Origin: WSZY01 sp964559845
Lineage (GTDB): Bacteria > Pseudomonadota > Zetaproteobacteria > Mariprofundales > Mariprofundaceae
Length of the DNA: 12,743 nt
Reading direction: 5' to 3'
NCBI GenBank assembly: GCA_964559845.1
Contig: CAZLJF010000045.1
Location: 1-12,743 of the forward strand
Shown here: one piece after another, positions 1 to 6,411 of the stretch
Layout: each line of letters starts with the position of its first letter
Position numbering within the stretch: the stretch's first letter is position 1
Position numbers and translations under genes: made by a program
The notes under the pieces: generated by a model
The model's input: the letters and a program-made list of their open reading frames with translations, nothing else
What the model was told of the DNA's origin: nothing
Database searches by the model: none

Positions 1-89
1 TCACCTCCCGGTTGGCCTTGGATGCGTGAAAAATGATTTATTCAGGGGCGACTATGTAGCTCTCAGGTGTCTAGTAAATTAGTGGCGAT

Positions 90-129
90 TCAGACATCTT
101 ACCGGAATATCATATACGTAGATGTCTGA
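90..129. repeat. Inverted repeat, 10-base perfect arms
   Basis: TCAGACATCT at 90-99 is the exact reverse complement of AGATGTCTGA at 120-129, with a 20-base AT-rich spacer. A long spacer with perfect arms fits a dimeric regulator's operator or a stem-loop equally well. It has no T-run after it, so it is not a typical terminator. Confidence 0.6.
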
Positions 130-137
130 TTTTGTGA

Positions 138-167
138 GTTTGGGCAAAAGCGCGATTTTGCCCAAAC
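138..167. repeat. Strong hairpin, 12-base perfect stem with 6-base loop
   Basis: GTTTGGGCAAAA at 138-149 pairs perfectly with TTTTGCCCAAAC at 156-167 around the loop GCGCGA. On neither strand does a T-run follow, so factor-independent termination is unlikely in the strict sense. Its position between two other inverted repeats suggests a structured element such as a small palindromic repeat, an RNA leader or a recombination site. The function is not known to me. Confidence 0.7.
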
Positions 168-175
168 GGGGATTC

Positions 176-188
176 AGCGATAATCGCT
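176..188. repeat. Short odd palindrome
   Basis: AGCGAT at 176-181 mirrors ATCGCT at 183-188 around a single base. It lies nine bases after the 12-base hairpin. It could be an operator half-site pair, but it is short enough to occur by chance. Confidence 0.35.
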
Positions 189-304
189 CGAACATAACCT
201 GGATGCCGGTATACGGGAAAGCCTTTTTTCCGGACGCATTAGTTTGTTCATATAACCTTTCAACTACGTAATATGGTATTCAGCTTGATTTAAGCATCAC
301 GTCC

Positions 305-310
305 TATAAT
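305..310 (+). promoter_or_regulatory. -10 box of the cytochrome operon promoter (TATAAT)
   Basis: A consensus TATAAT ends eight bases before the ATG of the cytochrome b gene. No good -35 box is found at 16-18 bases; the nearest candidate is TTGATT at 285-290 with a spacing of only 14. A missing -35 fits activator dependence, for instance on the response regulator encoded in the same operon. Transcription from this box would begin at or one or two bases before the ATG, giving an almost leaderless mRNA. No ribosome binding site is visible before the ATG. Confidence 0.45.
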
Positions 311-317
311 TCACCGC

Positions 318-908
318 ATGCAATGGAAACGTAAAGAAATTCAGGTATGGGACCCTCTTATCCGCATTTTTCACTGGATGCTTGTAGCTTGCTTTATGGT
401 CGCCTATATCCTTGAAGATGAGTTTATTAATCTGCACCTGTTGGCCGGCAGCATCGTATTAGGTCTTGTGGCATTCCGTCTCATCTGGGGAATCATCGGG
501 ACAAAGCATGCCCGATTTGCCGATTTTTCCCCCTCGCTGTCCAGTGTGAAGGAACATCTGCATGCTCTGATCCGTCTGATTCCTTCCCATCATACCGGCC
601 ATACGCCAGCAGGCAGTATCATGATTTACATACTGCTCACCGGCTTGCTGTTGCTGACGGCAAGTGGTGTAGCGTTATACGGATTGGAGGAAGGCGGGGG
701 GCCGTTGGCCTCTGTTATGAATGGCGCGCCATATAAAGCCGGGATTCTGATCAAGGATGCCCATGCCTTCATCGCCGACCTGTTGACATTTCTTATTCTG
801 TTCCATATAGCCGGTGTACTAATCGAAAGTATGCTACAAAGACAAAACCTTGTTATGGCAATGATTACGGGCCGCAAATATGTGGCGCAAAAGGAGGACA
901 ACGTATGA
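318..908 (+). CDS. Cytochrome b561-family membrane haem protein
   Basis: A predicted 196-residue inner-membrane dihaem b-type cytochrome that would oxidise quinol or another donor and pass electrons to the periplasmic c-type cytochromes encoded next. The N-terminus has the family signature VWDPLIRIFHW (residues 10-20). Four hydrophobic segments lie around residues 14-32, 39-60, 100-121 and 148-170. Candidate haem ligands are H19, H40, H149 and H163; the 14-residue spacing of the last pair is typical for this fold. The stop overlaps the next gene's start by four bases (ATGA). The ATG at 318 is chosen because it places the signature right at the N-terminus, although no Shine-Dalgarno precedes it. 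Family assignment is firm; electron partners are inferred from the neighbours and from known SHP loci. Confidence 0.9.
   Translation: MQWKRKEIQVWDPLIRIFHWMLVACFMVAYILEDEFINLHLLAGSIVLGLVAFRLIWGIIGTKHARFADFSPSLSSVKEHLHALIRLIPSHHTGHTPAGSIMIYILLTGLLLLTASGVALYGLEEGGGPLASVMNGAPYKAGILIKDAHAFIADLLTFLILFHIAGVLIESMLQRQNLVMAMITGRKYVAQKEDNV
892..897 (+). promoter_or_regulatory. Strong ribosome binding site AGGAGG of the SHP-type cytochrome gene
   Basis: A full AGGAGG lies seven bases before the ATG at 905, inside the 3' end of the cytochrome b gene. It fixes the start of the second gene and contrasts with the first gene, which has none. Confidence 0.8.
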
Positions 909-1303
909 AAAAGATGATTTTGGCCACCCTGTGTCTGACGGCTCTGCCAGCCTTGGCATCCGAGATTGTGGTAGATCAGATGCTCGACAGCTATCGTGAG
1001 CAGGGCGCAAGCGACTTCAGCGCAGCTCGCGGCAAGGCGATGTGGAATAAAAAACACATTCAGCAAAAGTCCGGCAAGGAAGTAAGTTGCGCCACCTGCC
1101 ACACTACGGATCTGACGAAGGCAGGATCCCATGTGCGGACCGGAAAACTGATTGAGCCGATGGCACCAAGCGTGAATTCCGAGCGCTTGAATGATCCGGC
1201 CAAAATCAGGAAGTGGTTCATACGAAACTGCAAATGGACAATCGGACGTGAATGTACACCGCAGGAAAAAGCTGATTTCCTTTCGTTTATCCGGTCAAAC
1301 TGA
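905..1303 (+). CDS. shp: SHP-type monohaem cytochrome c (DUF1924)
   Basis: A 132-residue periplasmic cytochrome c of the sphaeroides haem protein (SHP) / DUF1924 family. A signal peptide covers residues 1-18 or so (cleavage near ALA-S). The single haem site is C62-A-T-C65-H66. A conserved C-terminal block contains RNC (107-109) and C117, matching the SHP layout in which an Asn acts as displaceable sixth haem ligand and two Cys form a disulfide; N108 is the candidate ligand. Characterised SHPs bind O2 or NO when reduced and receive electrons from a dihaem cytochrome c, which is encoded directly downstream here. The exact physiological role of SHP is not settled. The symbol follows the Rhodobacter and Shewanella naming and is used by similarity. 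Confidence 0.88.
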   Translation: MKKMILATLCLTALPALASEIVVDQMLDSYREQGASDFSAARGKAMWNKKHIQQKSGKEVSCATCHTTDLTKAGSHVRTGKLIEPMAPSVNSERLNDPAKIRKWFIRNCKWTIGRECTPQEKADFLSFIRSN

Positions 1304-1327
1304 TAATCAGCGGGAGAATAAATAGAT

Positions 1328-1900
1328 ATGAACAGAAAAACATTGATAGGGACACTGCTTATGGCTGCCTGCGTTACCCTGGCCGTGACGGGAATAGCGT
1401 ATGGCGACAGGGATGAATGGGGCGAGGAAGATGAAGGCGGCCTGTTCAAACGGACTGCGGATATTGCACCTGTAACCAACAAGCTCTATGCCAACGAATG
1501 TGGCATCTGCCACTTTGCCTATCAGCCGGGCTGGTTGCCGGTGCGTTCATGGCAGCGCATAATGAATACGCTGGATAATCATTTCGGAGAGAATGCCGAA
1601 CTGGACGACCAGGAACGTGACAGGATTACCCGTTATCTCGTGGCAAATGCGGCGGACAGCATCCCCAATCGTCAGAGCCGGCAGGTTCTCTACTCGCTGC
1701 AGAATGGTGAGCTGCCGATGCGCATCTCCGAATTGCGCTATATTCGCCATGAGCATGATGAGATACCAAGCCGGATGATTGAAGACAATCCCGGAGTTCG
1801 GTCGCGTTCAAACTGCCAGGCCTGTCACACACAGGCGGATAAAGGGTATTTTAATGAGCATGGCGTCAGCATTCCGGGATACGGACGATGGGACGATTGA
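1328..1900 (+). CDS. dhc: Dihaem cytochrome c (DHC-type), partner of SHP
   Basis: A 190-residue exported cytochrome with a signal peptide ending near residue 26 (AYG-D) and two haem-binding motifs, C58-G-I-C61-H62 and C163-Q-A-C166-H167. H85, H141, H143 and H178 are possible distal ligands. An acidic stretch (residues 27-37) follows the signal. Size, the wide spacing of the two CXXCH motifs and the position after an SHP gene match the DHC family, which reduces SHP in photosynthetic bacteria and Shewanella. GGGAG at 1312-1316 is the probable ribosome binding site, 11 bases from the ATG. The 3' end overlaps the proposed start of the PepSY gene. Confidence 0.88.
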   Translation: MNRKTLIGTLLMAACVTLAVTGIAYGDRDEWGEEDEGGLFKRTADIAPVTNKLYANECGICHFAYQPGWLPVRSWQRIMNTLDNHFGENAELDDQERDRITRYLVANAADSIPNRQSRQVLYSLQNGELPMRISELRYIRHEHDEIPSRMIEDNPGVRSRSNCQACHTQADKGYFNEHGVSIPGYGRWDD

Positions 1901-2216
1901 GCCGAAACGTATCTTGAAATTGTTTCAGGGTGGTTTTCTCGCGATATTGCTCATTTTTGCAATAAGCGGGAATGTTTTGGCGGATGATGACCATGACCGG
2001 GCGCTTGATTTGAGGCACCAGGGGGCGATTCTTCCTCTGGCCAGGGTTCTGGATCAGGCCACGGCCCAATACCCCGGAAAAATTCTGAAAGTGGAGCTTG
2101 AGGAAGAGGGCGGCAACATCGTTTATGAAATTGAATTGCTCGGTGGAGACGGCGCCGTGCGGGAAATGATTATCGATGCGAAAAGCGGACAGTTGCTGTC
2201 GGTTGAGGACGATTGA
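1854..2216 (+). CDS. Secreted PepSY-domain protein
   Basis: A small exported protein (120 residues from this start) with a hydrophobic export segment (GGFLAILLIFAISGNVLA) and a mature part that is almost only a PepSY domain, including the typical ending VREMIIDAKSGQLLSVEDD. PepSY proteins are thought to bind or inhibit partners outside the membrane; next to a sensor kinase this one may tune signal input, which is inference. The frame is open further upstream to 1779, but I chose ATG 1854 because AAAGGG lies seven bases before it. ATG 1860 and a TTG at 1914, which would give a shorter signal peptide, are alternatives. From 1854 it overlaps the dihaem cytochrome gene by 47 bases in another frame. 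Its stop directly abuts the response regulator's start. Confidence 0.8.
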   Translation: MSMASAFRDTDDGTIEPKRILKLFQGGFLAILLIFAISGNVLADDDHDRALDLRHQGAILPLARVLDQATAQYPGKILKVELEEEGGNIVYEIELLGGDGAVREMIIDAKSGQLLSVEDD

Positions 2217-2903
2217 TTGCGCCTGCTTCTGGTCGAGGATGACAACAAGCTTGCTGCAGAACTTGCGGCGAGGTTCAGCCGGCATGGTTTTGCAGTGGAC
2301 ACGGTTTTCGACGGCTCAGAAGCAATCTTCGCGGGAACAAGCGAACCCTATGATGCAATCGTACTCGATCTCGGACTGCCTGAAATTCCGGGGATTGAGG
2401 TGCTTCGGCAGTGGCGGGAGAAAGGGATTGCTGTGCCGGTGCTGATTCTTACGGCACGTGGCGCCTGGCATGAGAAGGTGGACGGTTTTCGCGCCGGTGC
2501 TGACGACTACCTGACCAAACCCTTTCATTTCGAAGAGCTTCTTGTGCGCCTGGAGGCTCTGATCCGGCGCTCAAGAGGCGTGCTGGCCGCTGAGATCAGA
2601 GCTGGTGACCTGAAACTGAATGAGGCAACCCAGAGCGTTCAGCGCACAACCGGCAACCGTACTGAAACGGTGGAACTGACCGGAATGGAATTCAGGCTCC
2701 TGAGATATCTGATGCTCCAGCCGGGACATATCTTCAGTGAATCAAACCTGCTTGAGCATGTTTACGATTACAATTCCGAAAAAGAAAGCAATGTTATCGA
2801 AGTTTATATCAGCAGATTGAGAAAAAAGCTGGGCAGGGAGTGTATTAAAACCCGCCGCGGACAAGGCTACATGTTTGATCCGGATGCTTCATGCGATCGC
2901 TGA
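2217..2903 (+). CDS. OmpR/QseB-type response regulator, TTG start
   Basis: A 228-residue two-component transcription regulator. The receiver domain (1-115) has the acidic pair D8/D9, phosphoacceptor D51 in VLDLGLP, T79 and K101. A winged-helix DNA-binding domain of OmpR type follows (about 130-225), with the typical EVYISRLRKKLG and RRGQGYMF stretches. The start is TTG at 2217: it immediately follows the PepSY TGA, GAGGA lies seven bases upstream (2205-2209), and the protein then begins with the canonical RLLLVEDD. Translation is probably coupled to the PepSY gene. It most likely controls its own operon; the hairpin and inverted repeats before the cytochrome b gene are possible sites. Confidence 0.93.
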   Translation: MRLLLVEDDNKLAAELAARFSRHGFAVDTVFDGSEAIFAGTSEPYDAIVLDLGLPEIPGIEVLRQWREKGIAVPVLILTARGAWHEKVDGFRAGADDYLTKPFHFEELLVRLEALIRRSRGVLAAEIRAGDLKLNEATQSVQRTTGNRTETVELTGMEFRLLRYLMLQPGHIFSESNLLEHVYDYNSEKESNVIEVYISRLRKKLGRECIKTRRGQGYMFDPDASCDR

Positions 2904-4216
2904 ACGCACGTCTGGCACTGAGCCTTACCATCAGTCTAGCCACGTTTTTCATCATCCAGTCGATCATGGTTGGCTTCGAAGTGCAGCGGATGAATGAACA
3001 GAGCCTGATTTCACGCCTCGAACATGAAATGGAGGATATTCTGGCTTCACTGGCTGTCAGCAATGATAAACTAGTAGTAGACTGGGAGCGGGTACCGTCG
3101 ATCTACCGACGCCCTTTTTCCGGCCACTACTTTCAGCTTGTGTCAGACAATGACAAGCCTCTTCGTTCCCGGTCGTTGTGGGATGAGAATCTGCCGGTCA
3201 GCGATGTCGGCATCCTCAGTGACCTGAAGGGTCCGACCGGCCAGAGCCTGCTCGTATTGAGCAAGCGCTTCGTTGTGCATGGTAAAGCAGTTTTGTTGAG
3301 CGTTGCCGAAGATACATCCCGGCAAAAAGCGTCATCGCTGCTTTTTCAGAGGCGATTGCTGTTGCTGTCGTTCACCGCACTGCTGTTGCTGCTTGTCATG
3401 CAGATATGGGTCATCCGCCGGGGACTGAAACCGCTGACAGGGTTGAAAGACGAGCTGGGCCGCCTGGAGAGAGGAGAAACGGAGGTTCTGCAGCAACAGG
3501 TTCCCGCCGAAATTGCACCACTTGTTGATGAGATTAACCGGCTGCTGTCTGTGTTGCGGCAGCGCCTTGTCCGCTCACGCAATTCCATGGGTAATCTTGC
3601 CCATGCGCTGAAAACCCCTCTGACCCGGATGCTGCAGCTTCTGGAACACGAACCGGCGAAAGAGGACCGCCAGATAATTATTGAACTTGTCCGGAATATT
3701 GAGCAGCGTGTCGAAAGGGAGCTGTCGCGTGCCAGAATGGCGGGGCAAACACCGGGTGGATTCTGGCCTGAGCCGGCACGGGACATCCGTGACCTGGCGA
3801 CTACACTGGAGGCTATTAATCAAAAACGAACCATTATTGATCTGGATATCCAGGATGGGCTTCACATCGCAGCGGATCGGGAAGATATGATGGAACTGAT
3901 TGGCAACCTTCTCGACAACGCCTGCAAGTGGGCCAGACACCGGATTCGCCTGCGGCTATCTGTTGAAGAAGGGCTTTGCATCACCATTGAGGATGACGGG
4001 CCGGGCATGGATAAGGCCGAGCAGTATGAAGCCCTGAACCGTGGCGTGCGCGCAGATGAAAGCAAGCCGGGGCATGGGCTGGGGCTGGCCATCGTCCGGG
4101 ATATCATAGCGGTCTACAAAGGCACGCTCCACATGGGTAGTTCAAACTCTCTGGGTGGTCTGCGTATATCAATCTTCCTGCCGGATTCCGCGGCAAATGT
4201 AAAACAGAAAAGCTGA
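2891..4216 (+). CDS. Membrane sensor histidine kinase
   Basis: A 441-residue class I kinase, partner of the preceding regulator, overlapping it by 13 bases. TM1 is around residues 8-28, a periplasmic sensor region runs from about 30 to 152, and TM2 covers 155-175 (long run of Leu). A HAMP-like linker follows. The H-box is NLAHALKTPLT with phosphoacceptor H238. The ATPase domain has the N-box around N339-N343, DDGPG (368-372) and GHGLGLA (394-400), so it looks fully active. The periplasmic part resembles that of other kinases paired with QseB-like regulators (RPFSGHYFQL, SRSLWDENLP), but the signal is unknown. Redox state, O2/NO or the PepSY protein are reasonable candidates given the operon. 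No clear terminator follows. Confidence 0.92.
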   Translation: MRSLNARLALSLTISLATFFIIQSIMVGFEVQRMNEQSLISRLEHEMEDILASLAVSNDKLVVDWERVPSIYRRPFSGHYFQLVSDNDKPLRSRSLWDENLPVSDVGILSDLKGPTGQSLLVLSKRFVVHGKAVLLSVAEDTSRQKASSLLFQRRLLLLSFTALLLLLVMQIWVIRRGLKPLTGLKDELGRLERGETEVLQQQVPAEIAPLVDEINRLLSVLRQRLVRSRNSMGNLAHALKTPLTRMLQLLEHEPAKEDRQIIIELVRNIEQRVERELSRARMAGQTPGGFWPEPARDIRDLATTLEAINQKRTIIDLDIQDGLHIAADREDMMELIGNLLDNACKWARHRIRLRLSVEEGLCITIEDDGPGMDKAEQYEALNRGVRADESKPGHGLGLAIVRDIIAVYKGTLHMGSSNSLGGLRISIFLPDSAANVKQKS

Positions 4217-4256
4217 AATATCACAAATGCAATCAAAATCATTTATTAGTGCCGGT

Positions 4257-4286
4257 TTGGCCATTGGTGTGAATTTGCTGTAAAAT
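4257..4286 (+). promoter_or_regulatory. Promoter of rnpB
   Basis: TTGGCC at 4257-4262 and TAAAAT at 4281-4286 are separated by 18 bases and lie 7 bases before the first paired base of the RNase P RNA. This placement puts transcription start at the expected 5' end of the RNA, so the promoter call is well supported by position although the -35 is only a partial match. Confidence 0.65.
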
Positions 4287-4293
4287 CGGCGCT

Positions 4294-4669
4294 GCGGAGT
4301 GGTCCGGGTAGTCGCGTTGTGGCAAGTTAAACCTTGCTATGCCGAGGAAAGTCCGGGCTGCATTGGGCAAGGATGCCGGATAACGTCCGGTGGGGGTGAC
4401 CCCGGGAAAGTGCTACAGAGAACAGACTGCCAGTTTACGAACTGGCGAGGGTGAAAGGGTGCGGTAAGAGCGCACCGTCCCGCACGGTAACGGGCGGGAG
4501 CTGAGGTAAACCCCATCCGCAGCAAGGCCAAATAGGGAAGCATCAAGCGTGGCCCGCGCTGCTTCCGGGTAGGCTGCTTGAGCCTGCAGGCAACTGCAGG
4601 CCTAGATGAATGGCTACCACTTCTGCTTTCGGGCAGGAGTACAGAACCCGGCTTACAGGACCACTCCGC
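4294..4669 (+). ncRNA. rnpB: RNase P RNA, bacterial type A
   Basis: This is the catalytic RNA that removes 5' leaders from pre-tRNAs. The ends pair as helix P1: GCGGAGTGGTCC at 4294-4305 with GGACCACTCCGC at 4658-4669, 12 perfect pairs. The conserved core is present in order: GAGGAAAGTCCGGGCT from 4344; ACAGAGAACAGACTGCC from about 4415; GGGTGAAAGGGTGCGGTAAG from about 4450; the GTGGCCCGCGCTG region near 4550; and ACAGAACCCGGCTTA from 4641 before the closing strand. The length of about 376 bases is normal for type A. Ends are set by P1 and may extend a few bases. P1 followed by ATTTTAA offers only a weak terminator, so 3' processing is likely. Confidence 0.96.
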
Positions 4670-4745
4670 AATTTTAACTATCAAGCGCCTGAATAGATAC
4701 ATGAGGCAGATTCGGGCTAATCATTCGGCCACTTTTCTGCAATAC

Positions 4746-4760
4746 TCCGGCGCAGCCGGA
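4746..4760 (+). promoter_or_regulatory. Small hairpin in the leader of the DAHP synthase gene
   Basis: TCCGGC at 4746-4751 pairs with GCCGGA at 4755-4760 around a 3-base loop, and TTCCGG directly after it could compete for the same strand. It sits 16 bases before the aroG ribosome binding site. No proper T-run follows. It may influence translation or be incidental. Confidence 0.3.
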
Positions 4761-4792
4761 TTCCGGTTTAACGATGGAAGGAATATGGTGCC

Positions 4793-5866
4793 ATGTCCGT
4801 AACAGATCCCGTAGCACACCAAACAGACGACCTGCGTATTTGCGGCATCAAGGAGGTAGTTTCTCCTGCCCTTGTCCATGCCGAATTTCCAATCAGTGAA
4901 ACAGCTGCAGATACAACCTATCTGGCAAGGCAGGCAATTCACCAGGTTTTGCATGGTGAGGATGATCGCCTGCTGGTCATCATAGGGCCATGCTCGATTC
5001 ATAACCCGGATGCTGCCCTGGAATATGCAAGACGCCTGAAAGCAGTGCGGACAGAGCTTGCAGAAGATTTGCTGATAGTGATGCGGGTCTATTTTGAAAA
5101 GCCGCGCACGACCGTTGGCTGGAAAGGGCTGATTAATGACCCGAACCTGGACGGTACGTTTGAAATCAACAAGGGCATTCGTCTGGCGCGGAAACTGTTA
5201 CTGGATATCAACAATATGGGTGTTCCGGCCGGTACGGAGTTCCTTGACCTGATTACACCCCAGTATTTTGCCGACTTGGTAAGCTGGGGTGCGATTGGAG
5301 CGCGTACAACAGAGAGTCAGGGCCACAGAGAGCTGGCTTCCGGTCTCTCCTGCCCGATCGGTTTCAAGAATGGTACGGATGGCGGTTTTGGCATTGCCAT
5401 TGATGCCATTCGGGCTGCGGCGCATCCGCACCACTTCCTTTCACTGACCAAGAAGGGGCACTCTGCGATTTTTTCAACTAGCGGTAATGAGGATTGCCAC
5501 CTGATTCTGCGTGGCGGCAGAGAGCCGAACTATGATGCTGAAAATGTTGCCAAGGCTCTGGCTGAACTGCAGTCAGCGGATATCAAGACAGGTATGATGA
5601 TTGATTGCAGTCACGCCAACAGCCGCAAACAACATCAGCTTCAGATTGATGTAGGCAGGGATGTTTCCCGGCAAATCGCGGCCGGAAACCGCCATATTGT
5701 GGGTGCGATGGTAGAGAGTCACCTGCAGGCTGGCAGACAGGATGTAAAACCGGGTGTGCAGCCCGAATTCGGAATCAGTATTACAGATGCATGCATCAAC
5801 TGGGAAGACAGTGCAGATCTTCTGCATGTGTTTGCTGAAGCTGTGCGCACACGCCGGAAGAAGTAA
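4793..5866 (+). CDS. aroG: Class I (type I-alpha) DAHP synthase
   Basis: 3-deoxy-D-arabino-heptulosonate-7-phosphate synthase: condenses phosphoenolpyruvate and erythrose 4-phosphate, the first step of the shikimate pathway to aromatic amino acids. At 357 residues it matches E. coli AroG/AroF/AroH in length and along its whole sequence (GPCSIH, KPRTTVGWKG, GARTTESQ.HRELASGLS, GFKNGTDG, SHANS, VESH). The metal ligands correspond to C67, H274, E308 and D332. The N-terminal extension that carries feedback regulation in this subclass is present, but which amino acid inhibits it cannot be read here, so the symbol is for the family. ATG 4793 has GGAAGGA ten bases upstream. The sspB-like gene follows after 38 bases. 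Confidence 0.93.
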   Translation: MSVTDPVAHQTDDLRICGIKEVVSPALVHAEFPISETAADTTYLARQAIHQVLHGEDDRLLVIIGPCSIHNPDAALEYARRLKAVRTELAEDLLIVMRVYFEKPRTTVGWKGLINDPNLDGTFEINKGIRLARKLLLDINNMGVPAGTEFLDLITPQYFADLVSWGAIGARTTESQGHRELASGLSCPIGFKNGTDGGFGIAIDAIRAAAHPHHFLSLTKKGHSAIFSTSGNEDCHLILRGGREPNYDAENVAKALAELQSADIKTGMMIDCSHANSRKQHQLQIDVGRDVSRQIAAGNRHIVGAMVESHLQAGRQDVKPGVQPEFGISITDACINWEDSADLLHVFAEAVRTRRKK

Positions 5867-5904
5867 GCGAGCATCGTCCTGATTTCAGGGCAGTGGAGGA
5901 GTCG

Positions 5905-6411
5905 ATGAGCCTGAGCTTTACCAATGCAGCAAAAGCAAAAAAGCTGAATGATTTTTTTCAGAAGCACGGACGAATCTATATCGTTGTGGATGCTACCGGT
6001 GATGAGGTCATTGTTCCCGATTTCCTTAAGGGAGATCCGGCACTGCGGCTGGTTCTTAATATACGTATGCCGCAGCCGATTCATATCCGTGAAGATGCGC
6101 TGGAGTCAGATTTCTCTTTTTCCGGGCAGGTCTATACATGCCGTATTCCCATGGATCGTATCTGGGCAGCCTACCTTCCGGAGGGTGATATGGAGCATGG
6201 CATTGTCTGGGAAGAGGATGTGCCTGAAACCATCCGTGCCGTTGTCAATGCCGTGCGCAGCCTGCAGGAGGCTGACTCTGCAGAAGGAGGTAGCCAGGAG
6301 CAGGCGATAGAGGGGCAATCTTCTGTTATGGCCAGTGAGAGTGAACAGCTCCCCGAAGATGATGAAAAGCCGGCTGTACGAAAGGTTCGGCATCTGCGTG
6401 TGGTGAAATGA
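5905..6411 (+). CDS. sspB: SspB-like ClpXP adaptor protein
   Basis: A 168-residue homologue of stringent starvation protein B, the adaptor that hands ssrA-tagged and other substrates to the ClpXP protease. The folded domain covers about residues 10-110 (RIYIVVDATGDEVIVPDF, RLVLNIRMPQ, VYTCRIPMDRIWAAY). A long, Glu/Ser-rich and probably unstructured linker follows. The protein ends exactly in LRVVK, the tail by which E. coli SspB docks on ClpX. The GTG at 5893 is in frame, but GGAGGAG at 5895-5901 makes ATG 5905 the better start. Its stop overlaps the DUF2066 start by four bases, so the two are probably translationally coupled. Confidence 0.88.
   Translation: MSLSFTNAAKAKKLNDFFQKHGRIYIVVDATGDEVIVPDFLKGDPALRLVLNIRMPQPIHIREDALESDFSFSGQVYTCRIPMDRIWAAYLPEGDMEHGIVWEEDVPETIRAVVNAVRSLQEADSAEGGSQEQAIEGQSSVMASESEQLPEDDEKPAVRKVRHLRVVK

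Larger units (their letters stand above)
1..317. other. Non-coding region with clustered inverted repeats upstream of the cytochrome operon
   Basis: I see no credible gene in these 317 bases. They hold three inverted repeats (90-129, 138-167, 176-188), short direct repeats (GATTCAG at 87 and 171; GATTTTG at 128 and 154) and a TATAAT box just before the first ATG. The first nine bases read, on the - strand, as GGGAGGTGA, a good ribosome binding site for a gene that would start just outside the window on the left. If so, this is a divergent regulatory region; that is inference. No transposase remnant or tRNA was recognised. Confidence 0.6.

Noticed and set aside
1..12. TCACCTCC at the window start resembles the 3' end of 16S rRNA (anti-Shine-Dalgarno).
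   Set aside because: The following bases do not match a 16S end, and no ITS, tRNA or 23S follows; a reverse-strand ribosome binding site is a simpler reading.
138..170. The 12-base hairpin as an intrinsic terminator.
   Set aside because: Neither strand has a T-run after the stem.
85..260. The hairpin cluster as an integron attC or similar recombination site.
   Set aside because: No properly placed RYYYAAC / GTTRRRY boxes are found, and there is no integrase or cassette-like gene series in the window.
1779..1853. An earlier start (ATG 1779) for the PepSY gene.
   Set aside because: It would extend the overlap with the dihaem cytochrome to 122 bases and put a long charged stretch before the export segment; ATG 1854 has a better ribosome binding site.
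4578..4700. A protein-coding frame running through the end of rnpB.
   Set aside because: It lies on conserved RNase P RNA sequence, so the open frame is incidental.
5893..5904. GTG 5893 as the sspB start.
   Set aside because: The GTG falls directly before and within the purine-rich ribosome binding site used by ATG 5905.
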